Assembly: GCF_900100945.1 (NCBI RefSeq)
Contig: NZ_FNCG01000003.1
Coordinates: forward strand, 434,001-498,000
DNA: 64,000 nucleotides
From: Mucilaginibacter gossypii
GTDB lineage: Bacteria; Bacteroidota; Bacteroidia; Sphingobacteriales; Sphingobacteriaceae
Reading direction: 5' to 3'
The position numbers and the translations under genes are program-made. Of the stretch, positions 9,219 through 18,134 are shown in pieces. Position 1 is the stretch's first letter, and each line of letters begins with the position of its first letter. The notes beneath the pieces are model-generated. The model saw nothing but the letters and a program-made list of their open reading frames with translations, had not been told where the DNA came from and did no database searches.

Positions 9219-10265
9219 ATGAAGACAATCCTTGTCATTGAAGATAATAGCGATATTCGGGAGAGTACTGCTGAAATTCTCGCGATGAGCGGTTACAAAG
9301 TAATCACGGCCGAAAATGGAAAAAGCGGCGTTAAGACAGCCATCAGGCAGCGACCGGATCTGATACTCTGCGATATCATGATGCCTGAACTTGACGGATA
9401 TGGTGTACTGAACATTCTGAATAAAAGCCCTTACACGGCAACTATTCCTTTTATATTTTTAACAGCTAAAACCGGAAAGCCAGATCTGCGAAAAGGGATG
9501 GCTATGGGGGCTGACGATTATTTGACCAAACCGTTTGACGATAAAGAACTACTGCACGCAATCAACTGCCGTCTTCAGAAGCAGGAAAACCTCAAGACAT
9601 TTTATAGTCGCTCTCTGACAAGTTTACAACGCCTGGCTTCCGAACATGTTCTTGGTAGCGATGAGTTAAAAAGATTGATTGCCGAACGAAAAGTGAGGCA
9701 GCTTAAAAAGAAACATATTTTGTACTATGAAGGCGATAATCCAGAAGGCATTTATTTGGTATTGGAGGGTTTTGTCAAGACGTTTAAGCTTGTTGAAGAT
9801 GGTCGCGAATTAGTGACCGGGCTTTACAAAGCGGAAGAATATGTGGGGATTAACGAGCTATTCACAGACAAACATGTCGACACCGCTGAGGCGATAGATG
9901 ATTCGGTGGTGTGCCTCCTGCCCAAGGATATGATCATGGATCTGATTTCACAATATCCGGATATTAGTCAGCAATTTATGAGAATTTTATGTAATAATAT
10001 TCGTGAAAAAGAAGAGCAATTGCTGCAATTTGCATACTCTTCTGTGCGAAACCGAATGTTACAAGTGTTATTGCGCCTCCAGTCGCAATTTCCGGATCAT
10101 AATGATTTTAAAATATCGCGTGATGAATTAGCAGCTATGGCTGGTATGGCCACAGAAACCGTTAGCCGTACACTTAGCGATTTTAAAGAAGAAGGCTTAA
10201 TTGAAAGAAAGGGCAGCCATATACGGATATTGGATGCCATAAATTTTGCAAAAGCCAGACACTAA
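9219..10265 (+). CDS. response-regulator receiver fused to FNR/CRP-type transcription factor
   Basis: The 348-residue protein joins a receiver domain (residues 1-120, acceptor D52 in LILCDIMMPELDG, conserved K in LTKPFD) to a cNMP-binding-type sensor domain (about 145-260) and a CRP-family winged helix (about 265-340). The recognition helix reads ATETVSRTLSDF, with E313, S316 and R317. The E-x-x-S-R pattern is that of FNR, which contacts TTGAT half-sites. There is no N-terminal four-cysteine cluster, so an oxygen-sensing iron-sulphur centre of the FNR type is not expected; input may come through D52 instead. No histidine kinase lies in the window. It is the obvious candidate to bind the TGAY-N4-RTCA sites found around it, which is inference. 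Confidence 0.92.
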   Translation: MKTILVIEDNSDIRESTAEILAMSGYKVITAENGKSGVKTAIRQRPDLILCDIMMPELDGYGVLNILNKSPYTATIPFIFLTAKTGKPDLRKGMAMGADDYLTKPFDDKELLHAINCRLQKQENLKTFYSRSLTSLQRLASEHVLGSDELKRLIAERKVRQLKKKHILYYEGDNPEGIYLVLEGFVKTFKLVEDGRELVTGLYKAEEYVGINELFTDKHVDTAEAIDDSVVCLLPKDMIMDLISQYPDISQQFMRILCNNIREKEEQLLQFAYSSVRNRMLQVLLRLQSQFPDHNDFKISRDELAAMAGMATETVSRTLSDFKEEGLIERKGSHIRILDAINFAKARH

Positions 10266-10576
10266 GCTACTTTCGGATGTTTTTCTCACTCAGATAACGC
10301 AACATGCCGATGTCCCTTGTATCGCTGGTCCGGTACACCGAAGCAGTTGAAGGTGCACGTGCGCTCAATCTAATCACTATAATAACCAGTTAATGGCTGC
10401 GGTCCTTGAATCAAATAAATAAGCAGATCAGGATATAATGTAATTCTTTACACCAGAAAAGCCAAACTGCAAAAATCGATCTGCAATCTGCAGTGCTTAG
10501 CAATTTATCCCATTACGACAACGTGCCTGAGTGAAACAGAAAATGCCAAGAGGCATTTTCTGTTTCCGGACTTAAT
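10266..10576. other. intergenic region, 311 bp, between convergent genes
   Basis: This stretch separates the REC-FNR gene from the convergent lipoprotein gene. Apart from the strong hairpin at 10533-10566, nothing recognisable is present: no frame with a known product and no operator-like repeat. Confidence 0.4.
10533..10566. terminator. perfect 15-bp hairpin, likely terminator of the efflux operon
   Basis: GAAACAGAAAATGCC pairs perfectly with GGCATTTTCTGTTTC across a 4-nt loop. It stands 11 nt beyond the stop codon of the minus-strand lipoprotein gene. The stem carries A4/T4 tracts, but no long U tract follows on either strand, so termination efficiency is uncertain. Confidence 0.6.
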
Positions 10577-10960
10577 TTAACGAAGGGGGAGTAGTATTTG
10601 ATAGTTACTTTCGTCCCGGTATCGCTTTCTTACAGTAATATCAGTGTCCGCTCCCACTGCTTTATGGGCAGGATTCAAAAAACCAGATGCTGTAAAGTGA
10701 TATTGCCCGGGGGGTAATTGCCTAAAAGTTACACTTCCATCAATAGCGGAAAGCTGCATTCCTTGATATGTAATGTTGCCTGAGTTGTCTTTTTCAGGCA
10801 TCCCGGCATAGTAATAAACAGGAATATCTGGCACAGGTTGTTGGTTGTATTGTACCATAACATTAACATTCCCATTATATACAATAGCTTTTTCGCATGA
10901 TGATAATATAGTGATGGTGACTACTGAGATGACTAATTTCATCGTGATATTAGTTTTCAT
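10577..10960 (-). CDS. small lipoprotein with a carboxypeptidase-regulatory-like fold
   Basis: The 127-residue protein has a lipoprotein signal (VISVVTITILSSCEK, lipidated Cys near residue 22). A single domain follows that looks like a prealbumin-type or CarboxypepD regulatory beta-sandwich: VNVMVQYNQQPVPDIPVYYY, then GSVTFRQLPPGQYHFTASG. Its last residues are IILLPL-like hydrophobic. It is the last gene of the RND efflux operon, 34 nt after the adaptor gene. A role in efflux is suggested only by position. Confidence 0.65.
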   Translation of the reverse strand: MKTNITMKLVISVVTITILSSCEKAIVYNGNVNVMVQYNQQPVPDIPVYYYAGMPEKDNSGNITYQGMQLSAIDGSVTFRQLPPGQYHFTASGFLNPAHKAVGADTDITVRKRYRDESNYQILLPLR

Positions 10961-10994
10961 ATTTGACAGGCCTTAGTTTAAACTTTATTTAATT

Positions 10995-12134
10995 TTATTC
11001 CGCCTTATTCTTCATCATCATTAATAATGAATACGCGCCTTTGGTTACAAAAACAGCGTTCGCGGTCATATCCTTTGTTGGCAACAGTATTTCGGTAAAG
11101 CCGTTTTCACTTTCGCCTATGTTAACCTCGGCCATCTCAAACTGTCGGTTCCCGATAACTTTATAGATATACTGTTTACCTTCAAACTGAACAATGGCTT
11201 CGTTAGCTATGGCATATGCCTTAGTATTTTTTACTTGTACTTCTGCATTCATATAAGTACCCGGAACCAGTGTTTTATCGTAGGTTTCAAAATGGCAATG
11301 CACATCTGCGTTCCTGTCGGCAGAAAGATCCCGGCCAATCAGTAATATCTCGGCTTCGTGTTTTTTTGCGGGTTGGTTGTTGGTATAGGCCACCAGTTTT
11401 TGACCGATATATAATTTATCCAGATCCTTCTCATATACTTTCAGCGCCAGGTGTATATCTGTTGGGTTGACCAACTCGAACAGCACCTCCGTCGGGGACA
11501 CATATTTGCCGATATTGACATTTACTTTAGATACAAAGCCGGTTATAGGAGAGTATATATTGACGCTCCTGGATATTTTTGAGGCGCTGATAGTTCGTAC
11601 GTTGATACCAATGAGTTGTAATTTCTCAGCTAATGAACTAATTAACACTTGCTGGCTGCGGTATTCGGCCTCGGCCTGCTGAAAAACCTTGTCACTGCTC
11701 GCTTTGCTTTGGTTAAGGTCTTTTTGGCGGTTATATTCATTTTCCAGGTATCCTATCCGGGCCTTTGCTGTAAGATAATCCTGTTGTAACTGGATATATT
11801 GCTGGTCCTCTATCATCGCTATGGCTTCACCTTTATTCACATGCATGCCCGGCAACAACTTGGTTGATTTTAAATACCCACCAAGGGGGACACTAATGGA
11901 AACCATATTTTGCGGCGGAACATCGATTTTTCCATTGAGTTTTAACACAGATGATATTTCCCTTTGCTCAAGCTTGCCTGTAAGTATCGATGCATTTTTT
12001 AGCTGCGCATCCGTCAGGGTTACAATGTTAGTATTCTCTGCTTTACCTGTATTATCTGTTGCCGGTTTTTTTTCGCCGCAGGCAGATAGCAGAATAATGA
12101 TGACTGATAAATATATAATGGGTTTCATGATCAT
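10995..12134 (-). CDS. RND efflux periplasmic adaptor lipoprotein (CusB/CzcB type)
   Basis: The protein of about 379 residues has a lipoprotein signal (MKPIIYLSVIIILLSACGEKK) and the order of a membrane-fusion protein: barrel-sandwich hybrid halves flanking a coiled-coil hairpin (YLTAKARIGYLENEYNRQKDLNQ to SSLAEKLQ), then a beta-barrel domain and a membrane-proximal domain. It bridges the CzcA pump and the outer-membrane channel to expel metal cations. The ATG at 12134 or the one at 12128 is the start; a longer frame from 12209 would overlap the pump gene by 71 nt and lacks the signal at its N-terminus. The 4-nt gap to the pump gene shows tight operon coupling. Confidence 0.88.
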   Translation of the reverse strand: MIMKPIIYLSVIIILLSACGEKKPATDNTGKAENTNIVTLTDAQLKNASILTGKLEQREISSVLKLNGKIDVPPQNMVSISVPLGGYLKSTKLLPGMHVNKGEAIAMIEDQQYIQLQQDYLTAKARIGYLENEYNRQKDLNQSKASSDKVFQQAEAEYRSQQVLISSLAEKLQLIGINVRTISASKISRSVNIYSPITGFVSKVNVNIGKYVSPTEVLFELVNPTDIHLALKVYEKDLDKLYIGQKLVAYTNNQPAKKHEAEILLIGRDLSADRNADVHCHFETYDKTLVPGTYMNAEVQVKNTKAYAIANEAIVQFEGKQYIYKVIGNRQFEMAEVNIGESENGFTEILLPTKDMTANAVFVTKGAYSLLMMMKNKAE

Positions 12135-12138
12135 ATTT

Positions 12139-15100
12139 TTAGTTGTTTGAAAAATAGTTGAGTTGAATGATGGCCTCGTTAAGGTTGCGAACAGCATCCA
12201 GGTAATCATTTTTAATAGTAGTGGCCTGGTTAATCAGTTGTGTCCATTCCAGGTAGTTGATGTTTCCGGCGGCAATTTGCTGGTTGGCGGTAACGGTTAT
12301 TAAAGCGGCATTTTTTAACGGCTTGCTTTCAAAATACTGAACCGTTTGCAGGTATTTGTGGTATTGAAAAACGGCAGATTGGTAAGCTGTTGTCATGCTT
12401 TGAAGTTCCATAGCATAACTACTTTCGGCTATCTGTTTGTTTACTCTCGCGCTGTTGATCCGCGCCTTTTGCGCCCCGGCAAAAATAGGTATGCCGATAC
12501 CCAATTGCACTGAATTAAACCGGTTTGAGCCATTATAAAGCTTATTATCGGCACCAATACCCTTGATGCTGGTATTGTTATATCCTATGGCCAGATCAGG
12601 CAAAAGCTTGCTCTTTTCCATGCGGATAGCAGCGTCTGCAATTTGCTGCTGCTGAGCTATTAGTTTTATTACCGGGTGGTTTTTCAAGGTCAAGGTGTCT
12701 GAGGCCAATGTAACGGCTAATTTATAGTCGGATTTATCTGGTGTTAAGGGCTCTGTAGAATTAAGCAACAACTGGAATTGCAGTTGTATGATGGCCACAT
12801 CTTCCTTTAACTGGTTTAGCTGCATCTGCACTTGTCCCAATAATGTTTCAGCACTTGTTTTCTCCAGTATATTGGCTTCGCCTTTGGCCAGCCGCAACTC
12901 GGCTTTTTTATAAAAGCTCAAATACAGGCTATCGGCATGCTGTAGTAACATCCGCTTGTTTTCCAGATATACCAGGGTGTTAAAAACCTGGCTAACCTGC
13001 TTTTTTAACAGCACCTCATTTACCGCGATATTCAGTATGCTGTTTTTCCAGTCTTCTTGCAAAAGTTCTTTCTGCCTGCTATAGACAGTCGGAAAGTTGA
13101 AAGACTGGGAAATACCGAATTTGGTATCGTTGTAGCTGCTGTTGATTTGTCCAACCTCCCCAAACAGCGTAGCCTGCGAAATATTGGCTGATGTGCCGAT
13201 CAGTACCTGCTGATACTTCGACTTTAACTGTTCATGTTTAACTTGTAAGTTGTTTTTTAAAGCAGTATCTATAGCGGCTTTAAGGGTAATGGGTGTTTGC
13301 GCCGCCGAGGTTTGGCTTATTACAGTCAGCAAAGTGATGGAAAGTACAGTGCCCGTTTTCTTCGATAGCACTGTTTTAAAGCCTTTTTCAAACATGATAT
13401 ATAAAACGGGCAATACAAACAAGGTGAGGAAAGTGGCGATCAGCAAGCCACCTATTACTACCGTAGCTAACGGCCTTTGTACTTCGGCACCGGCACCGTT
13501 ACTGATAGCCATGGGAAAGAAACCCAGGGAAGCCACAAATGCTGTCATCAGTACCGGCCTTAGCCTTACCTTGGTGCCTGATAACACAATACGTTTCAAA
13601 TTGGTCATACCTTCTTTTTTTAACCGGTTAAATTCCGATATCAATACAATACCGTTGAGCACGGCCACGCCAAACAGAGCGATAAAGCCAACACCTGCGC
13701 TGATGCTGAAAGGCATACCGCGCAAAGCAAGGAACAGGATGCCCCCGATAGCTGACAATGGAATTGCGGAGTAAATCAATAATCCGTGCTTAATGGAGTT
13801 GAAAGCAAAATAGAGTAGTAAGAAAATAAGCAGTAACGAAACCGGCACGGCTATCATCAGGCGCTGTTTGGCAGCATTCAGGTTTTCAAAGGCACCACCA
13901 TAGGTTACATAATACCCCGCCGGGAATTTAAGTTGTTTATCTACCTTGGCCTGCAGCTCGTTTACGATTGTTTGTACGTCCCGGCCGCGCACATTAAAGC
14001 CAACTACGATACGGCGTTTGGCATCCTCGCGCTGTATTTGGTTGGGGCCGTCCTTGATTTGTACATCGGCCAGCTGATATAAAGGGATCTGTGTACCCCG
14101 CGGTGTCGGGATGAGTAAATTTTGAATATCCTTCAAGTCTTTTTTTTGCTCGCTGCTTATTCTGACCACTACTTCAAAGCGCTTTTCACCTTCAAACAGG
14201 GTTCCGGTGCTTTGTCCGGCGAGTGCGGTGTTAACCACCTTGTTAATATCGGCGATATTGAGGTTGTATTGTGCTATGGCATTGCGGTTATAATTAATGA
14301 TAATCTGCGGCATGCCGGCAACTGCTTCCACAAACAGGTTTTTAGCGCCGTCAACGGTATTGATTATTTTACCCAGCTTATTCGCATAAGCAGCGAGGGT
14401 ATCCAGGTCTTCGCCGAATATTTTACAAACCACGTCCTGACGTGCACCGGTCATCAGTTCGTTAAAACGCATCTGAACCGGGTACTGAAAGCCTGCGGTA
14501 ACACCCGGAACCGCTTGTAAGGCCTTACCCATTTTTTCAGACAATTCATTAAAGGTTTTAGCCGATGTCCACTCGTTCTTGGGTTTTAGTATCACCATCA
14601 TATCGCTTGCATCCATGGGCATAGGATCGGTCGGCACTTCGCCGCTGCCTATTTTGGTCACCACCTTTTCAACTTCGGGGAATTGGCTTTTTAAGATGTG
14701 GGCGGCCTTTTGGGTATTGGTAATAGTAGTATTCAGGCTACTGCCGGTTAGCACCCGCGTATCAACCGCAAAATCACCTTCTTCCAGTGCAGGTATAAAC
14801 TCACCGCCCAGTGTGGTTAAAATATAGGCTGAAAATATAAACAGACCGATAATAGTTAATAATGCAGCTTTGGGAAATGCAATTACCCCGCTTAATGTTT
14901 TTTGATATATTCTTTCAACCTTCGCCATTAACCTATCCGAAAAATTGGGCTTGTGCTTGATCTTCTTACTCAGGAAGACGGCGCTCATCATAGGGATGTA
15001 AGTGAGTGATAAAATAAAAGCGCCCAACAGCGCAAACGCTACGGTTTGCGCCATAGGTTTAAACATTTTACCCTCGATTCCCTGCAAGGTGAAGATCGGA

Positions 15101-16491
15101 AGATATACTACCAATATAATTATCTGGCCAAAAACAGCGCTATTCATCATTTTGCTGGCAGAACTGTTCACCTCCTGATCCATTTCTTTCTGCCCAATCT
15201 TGTCAGTTAATGTAAAATGTTTGCTATGGCTAAGGGTATGCATTACGGCTTCTACAATAATTACGGCCCCATCTACGATCAAACCGAAATCAAGCGCACC
15301 AAGGCTCATTAGGTTACCGCTTACACCAAAAAGGTTCATCATAATAATGGCAAACAGCATCGACAACGGGATCACAGAGGCAACGAGTAAACCTGCCCTG
15401 AAATTGCCAAGGAATAATACCAGTACAAATACCACAATGAGTGCCCCCTCAAGCAGGTTGCGCTCCACAGTACCGATGGCGTTGTTCACCATTTTGGTAC
15501 GGTCCAGGAAAGGTTCAATCTCAACGCCTTCTGGCATAGTTTTCTGGATTTGTGCTATACGTTCCTTTACGTTTTTAATCACCTCGCTGCTGTTGGCTCC
15601 TTTCAGCATCATGACAACCGCTCCCGCAACTTCGCCTTCGTCGTTATAGCACATCGCACCATAACGGGTAGCATAGCCTATTTTAACATCGGCCACGTCT
15701 TTAATAAAAAGCGGCGAGCCATCGGCAGTATTTTTAATTACCGTATTATTGATATCTTCCATATTGCCAATCAGTCCCTGGCTACGGATATACACCACCG
15801 TTGGGCCTTTTTCAATATAGGCGCCGCCGGTATTCTGGTTGTTACTTTCCAGGGCCTTAAAAACATCGGTTATGGTAATATTATGGGAAAGTAGTTTATT
15901 AGGATCAACTTCAATAGAATACTGTTTAAGCTTCCCGCCAAAACTGCTCACTTCGGCTACGCCTTTGACACCGAGTAACTGGCGGCGAACTATCCAGTCC
16001 TGTATAGTACGGAGTTCGGTTTCGTTATACCTATCGGCATAGCCCTTTTTAGGGCGCACTACGTATTGGTAAATTTCGCCCAGCCCGGTGCTTACCGGGC
16101 CAAGCTCGGGTGTGCCAATACCGGCAGGTATCTGGCTTTGCACTTTTTGCAAACGTTCGGCAACCTGCTGCCTCGCCCAGTAAACATCTGTAGCGTCGTC
16201 AAAAACAATGGTAACCAGCGACAGGCCAAACCTGGAAAAGCTTCGGATCTCTTTTAAGCCCGAAATATTGCTGTTCGCCTGCTCTATTGGATAGGTAACC
16301 AAACGTTCGATATCTGTAGCTCCGAATGATGGGGCGATGGTGATAACCTGTACCTGGTTGTTGGTAATATCGGGTACGGCGTCAATAGGCAGCCTTGTAA
16401 ACTGGTAGCTGCCATAACTAATAAGAGCGATAATAAAAAGCCCTATGATCAGCTTATTCCTTACGGAAAAAGCGATAATATGATTTAACAT
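12139..16491 (-). CDS. CusA/CzcA heavy-metal RND pump fused to a TolC-like outer-membrane factor
   Basis: The 1450-residue protein begins as a heavy-metal RND transporter. It has TM1 at residues 12-30, periplasmic porter domains, TM2-6 with GALDFGLIVDGAVIIVEA near 405, a second porter half, and TM7-12 ending near 1035. A second hydrophobic, signal-like stretch (VLSITLLTVISQTSAA, about 1045-1065) follows. After it comes a TolC/OEP-type helical region with ITLKAAIDTALKNNLQVKHEQ and long coiled coils to the C-terminus. CzcA-TolC fusions are known in Bacteroidota. The signal-like junction shows that two separate genes merged. The substrate is probably Cu, Co, Zn or Cd, which the sequence does not resolve. 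Confidence 0.9.
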   Translation of the reverse strand: MLNHIIAFSVRNKLIIGLFIIALISYGSYQFTRLPIDAVPDITNNQVQVITIAPSFGATDIERLVTYPIEQANSNISGLKEIRSFSRFGLSLVTIVFDDATDVYWARQQVAERLQKVQSQIPAGIGTPELGPVSTGLGEIYQYVVRPKKGYADRYNETELRTIQDWIVRRQLLGVKGVAEVSSFGGKLKQYSIEVDPNKLLSHNITITDVFKALESNNQNTGGAYIEKGPTVVYIRSQGLIGNMEDINNTVIKNTADGSPLFIKDVADVKIGYATRYGAMCYNDEGEVAGAVVMMLKGANSSEVIKNVKERIAQIQKTMPEGVEIEPFLDRTKMVNNAIGTVERNLLEGALIVVFVLVLFLGNFRAGLLVASVIPLSMLFAIIMMNLFGVSGNLMSLGALDFGLIVDGAVIIVEAVMHTLSHSKHFTLTDKIGQKEMDQEVNSSASKMMNSAVFGQIIILVVYLPIFTLQGIEGKMFKPMAQTVAFALLGAFILSLTYIPMMSAVFLSKKIKHKPNFSDRLMAKVERIYQKTLSGVIAFPKAALLTIIGLFIFSAYILTTLGGEFIPALEEGDFAVDTRVLTGSSLNTTITNTQKAAHILKSQFPEVEKVVTKIGSGEVPTDPMPMDASDMMVILKPKNEWTSAKTFNELSEKMGKALQAVPGVTAGFQYPVQMRFNELMTGARQDVVCKIFGEDLDTLAAYANKLGKIINTVDGAKNLFVEAVAGMPQIIINYNRNAIAQYNLNIADINKVVNTALAGQSTGTLFEGEKRFEVVVRISSEQKKDLKDIQNLLIPTPRGTQIPLYQLADVQIKDGPNQIQREDAKRRIVVGFNVRGRDVQTIVNELQAKVDKQLKFPAGYYVTYGGAFENLNAAKQRLMIAVPVSLLLIFLLLYFAFNSIKHGLLIYSAIPLSAIGGILFLALRGMPFSISAGVGFIALFGVAVLNGIVLISEFNRLKKEGMTNLKRIVLSGTKVRLRPVLMTAFVASLGFFPMAISNGAGAEVQRPLATVVIGGLLIATFLTLFVLPVLYIMFEKGFKTVLSKKTGTVLSITLLTVISQTSAAQTPITLKAAIDTALKNNLQVKHEQLKSKYQQVLIGTSANISQATLFGEVGQINSSYNDTKFGISQSFNFPTVYSRQKELLQEDWKNSILNIAVNEVLLKKQVSQVFNTLVYLENKRMLLQHADSLYLSFYKKAELRLAKGEANILEKTSAETLLGQVQMQLNQLKEDVAIIQLQFQLLLNSTEPLTPDKSDYKLAVTLASDTLTLKNHPVIKLIAQQQQIADAAIRMEKSKLLPDLAIGYNNTSIKGIGADNKLYNGSNRFNSVQLGIGIPIFAGAQKARINSARVNKQIAESSYAMELQSMTTAYQSAVFQYHKYLQTVQYFESKPLKNAALITVTANQQIAAGNINYLEWTQLINQATTIKNDYLDAVRNLNEAIIQLNYFSNN

Positions 16492-16584
16492 AAAATAAGA
16501 TCTTGAAAATTAGTAATTCAAAAAGCAGCGCATAGCAGGAATAGCCAGGCTAAGCGCTGCAAACAACATAAAAACGACCGCTAA

Positions 16585-16968
16585 TTAGGATTTTGGCGGC
16601 TGCCAGATGCTGGATAAATAAGTTGAGTGGTTAAACCACTGATCGAAGGCATGTAATTTCGTTTTCGTTGAGAATGCCAGGGGAGGGACGAGTGGCTGGA
16701 ATAATTGAGGAACCAGCACCGGTGATATCGTCGCTGTGCAATTATCTGCTGTTTTGAAAGGCAGCTTCATGTCTTCCCTATAGTCTTTATCCTTCGGGTT
16801 GCCATGCATGTAATGCATGTCCAGAAATTGCAGGAATGAAATGCTCTTGTTTTCCTTCCGGTGTTCGGCAAAGTGTTCAAAAACCACAGGCAATTTCAGC
16901 AACTGGTGGAGTTCAGTTGTTGAGAACAGGAAGGTTGTTAAAAGCAATATGGCCGTGAACTTTTTCAA
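16585..16968 (-). CDS. small periplasmic protein of metal-efflux operons, function unknown
   Basis: The product (127 residues from the TTG at 16968, 137 from a further TTG at 16998) starts with a signal peptide-like KKFTAILLLTTFLFSTTE. It continues with a His-rich centre (ELHQLLKLPVVFEHFAEH, then MHYMHGNPKDKDYREDMKLPF) and ends SIWQPPKS. I recognise the centre as recurring beside CzcA genes of Bacteroidota but know no function. The histidines could bind metal. It is the first gene of the efflux operon, 93 nt before the pump gene. A -7 box TACTTTTG (16976-16983) lies only 7 nt before the TTG at 16968, so the transcript would be almost leaderless; this favours that start. Confidence 0.65.
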   Translation of the reverse strand: MKKFTAILLLTTFLFSTTELHQLLKLPVVFEHFAEHRKENKSISFLQFLDMHYMHGNPKDKDYREDMKLPFKTADNCTATISPVLVPQLFQPLVPPLAFSTKTKLHAFDQWFNHSTYLSSIWQPPKS

Positions 16969-16975
16969 AACTATA

Positions 16976-17017
16976 CAAAAGTAACAATTAATAAACAATC
17001 GTTTTTGACGCAGATCA
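16976..17017 (-). promoter_or_regulatory. activator-type promoter of the efflux operon with FNR-like site
   Basis: On the minus strand TACTTTTG (16976-16983) matches the Bacteroidota -7 consensus TAnnTTTG exactly. The palindrome TGACGCAGATCA (17006-17017) lies 22 nt upstream, centring it near -40. There is no TTTG at the -33 position (17003-17006 reads AAAA on this strand), as expected for an activator-dependent class II promoter. Confidence 0.6.
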
Positions 17018-17312
17018 TATGATTATTAAGTTTTATTCATTTATTAATATGCGCGATCGGCTCAAAATGAGGTCCGGAGGTCATCGCAGCCGCATTTGGT
17101 CCTTTTTTCATATTCAGCCTTCGGTTCCAATACGATACCAGGCTGTATTTCTTCATATACTGAAGCCCGCTAAAAAAATAACTGTCATACCGGGCGATTT
17201 CTTTGTCACTCGTGGGAATTATATCTCATTTAGCGGTCATTGGGATTGCCTGCGAAGCATGCCTAATGATGACGTGTATTAATGATATATCCCTGTGTTG
17301 AAGGTGCATAAT
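17018..17312. other. intergenic region of about 300 bp
   Basis: This lies between the efflux-operon promoter and the 3' end of the broken DUF302 gene. An 87-codon plus-strand frame (17019-17282) exists, but it has no recognisable domain, no ribosome-binding site and an unusual composition, so I do not call it. Nothing else is seen. Confidence 0.4.
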
Positions 17313-17697
17313 TCATAGTTCCTTGATAACCTTTTTTAGTTTGTCTTTTACTTCAGTTGCGATCCTATGTAAATCTTTGTTTAGTATGAGCTTCATGGAT
17401 GCTGCCGGGTTTATGGCGGATACTTCCACTTTGCCAGGTTTTTTTTCCTGTACAATTATTACAGGGCAGCATGGTACCGATCTTATCTTCGGCTAATAAG
17501 GCATTGTAAGCAAATGACGGGTTACATGCACCCAATATTTTATAGTTGTAAAAACCTACACCCAGCTTTTTCTTTAATGTCGCCGTTATGTCAATCTCCG
17601 TTAATAGGCCAAACCCTTCTTTGTTTAAGGCGCTCGTAACCCGTTGAATTGCTTCTTCGAAACTTCCGGTTATTTTTTTGTTGAAATAGTATTTCAT
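17313..17697 (-). pseudogene. DUF302 protein gene interrupted by one frameshift
   Basis: From ATG 17697 the frame reads as a normal DUF302 domain: KKITGSFEEAIQRVTSAL, LKKKLGV, YKILGACNPSFAYNAL, then MLPCN. At 17453-17461 the frame shifts. In the next frame the expected continuation is intact: IVQEKKPGKVEVSAINPA, then ASMKLILNKDLHRIATEV and VKDKLKKVIKEL, with a stop at 17313-17315. The conserved motif would be CNVIVQ, so the simplest lesion is loss of two bases. Either this is a recent pseudogene or a sequencing error. DUF302 proteins are small, of unknown biochemistry, and common in stress and metal gene clusters. Confidence 0.85.
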
Positions 17698-17754
17698 TTT
17701 TTGTGGATTTATTACTACACTTTTTACGCTTTTAAATTTCCTGGTTTAATGACT

Positions 17755-17797
17755 CAAAATAAATGACTTAGCTCATTTATGAGATTGATGTAAATCA
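17755..17797 (-). promoter_or_regulatory. activator-type promoter of the DUF302 gene with FNR-like sites
   Basis: On the minus strand TGATTTACATCA (17786-17797; TGATGTAAATCA on plus) is the best match in the window to the FNR box, since the plus strand reads TTGATGTAAATCAT. It is followed after 23 nt by TTATTTTG (17755-17762), one base off TAnnTTTG. A second TGA-N6-TCA dyad (TGACTTAGCTCA, 17764-17775) sits between them and could place a second dimer over the promoter. Confidence 0.6.
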
Positions 17798-18134
17798 TCG
17801 GTGGCAAATCATTGGCTGCGGAGGTGAATCGAGTTTGAATAAAGCTGATTTCATTTTTTTTTATGCCTGATGTTCCTGCCTTTGCTGACGAATTTTAAAC
17901 CCTAAAGAAACCAAAACCCAAGACTGGGAAATGGGGGAATGACGAAAAGTGCTGACATGGAAGGGTATCATTGTGAAAGAATTGTTGTAAACGGAAATAT
18001 TAACAGCGGCTGTATGTTTTAAAGGATGTAGGAGTGAGGTCAGTTATTAAAGTCAATTGCGGGCAGGTTTCAAATTTGGCTGTTAATCCATCGTTTGAAT
18101 TTGAGTATTTTGTGCGTACTGTCATATAATACCC

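Noticed and set aside
17019-17282. 87-codon plus-strand frame between the efflux promoter and the DUF302 pseudogene
   Set aside because: No domain, no ribosome-binding site and it overlaps the FNR-like promoter region of the minus-strand operon.
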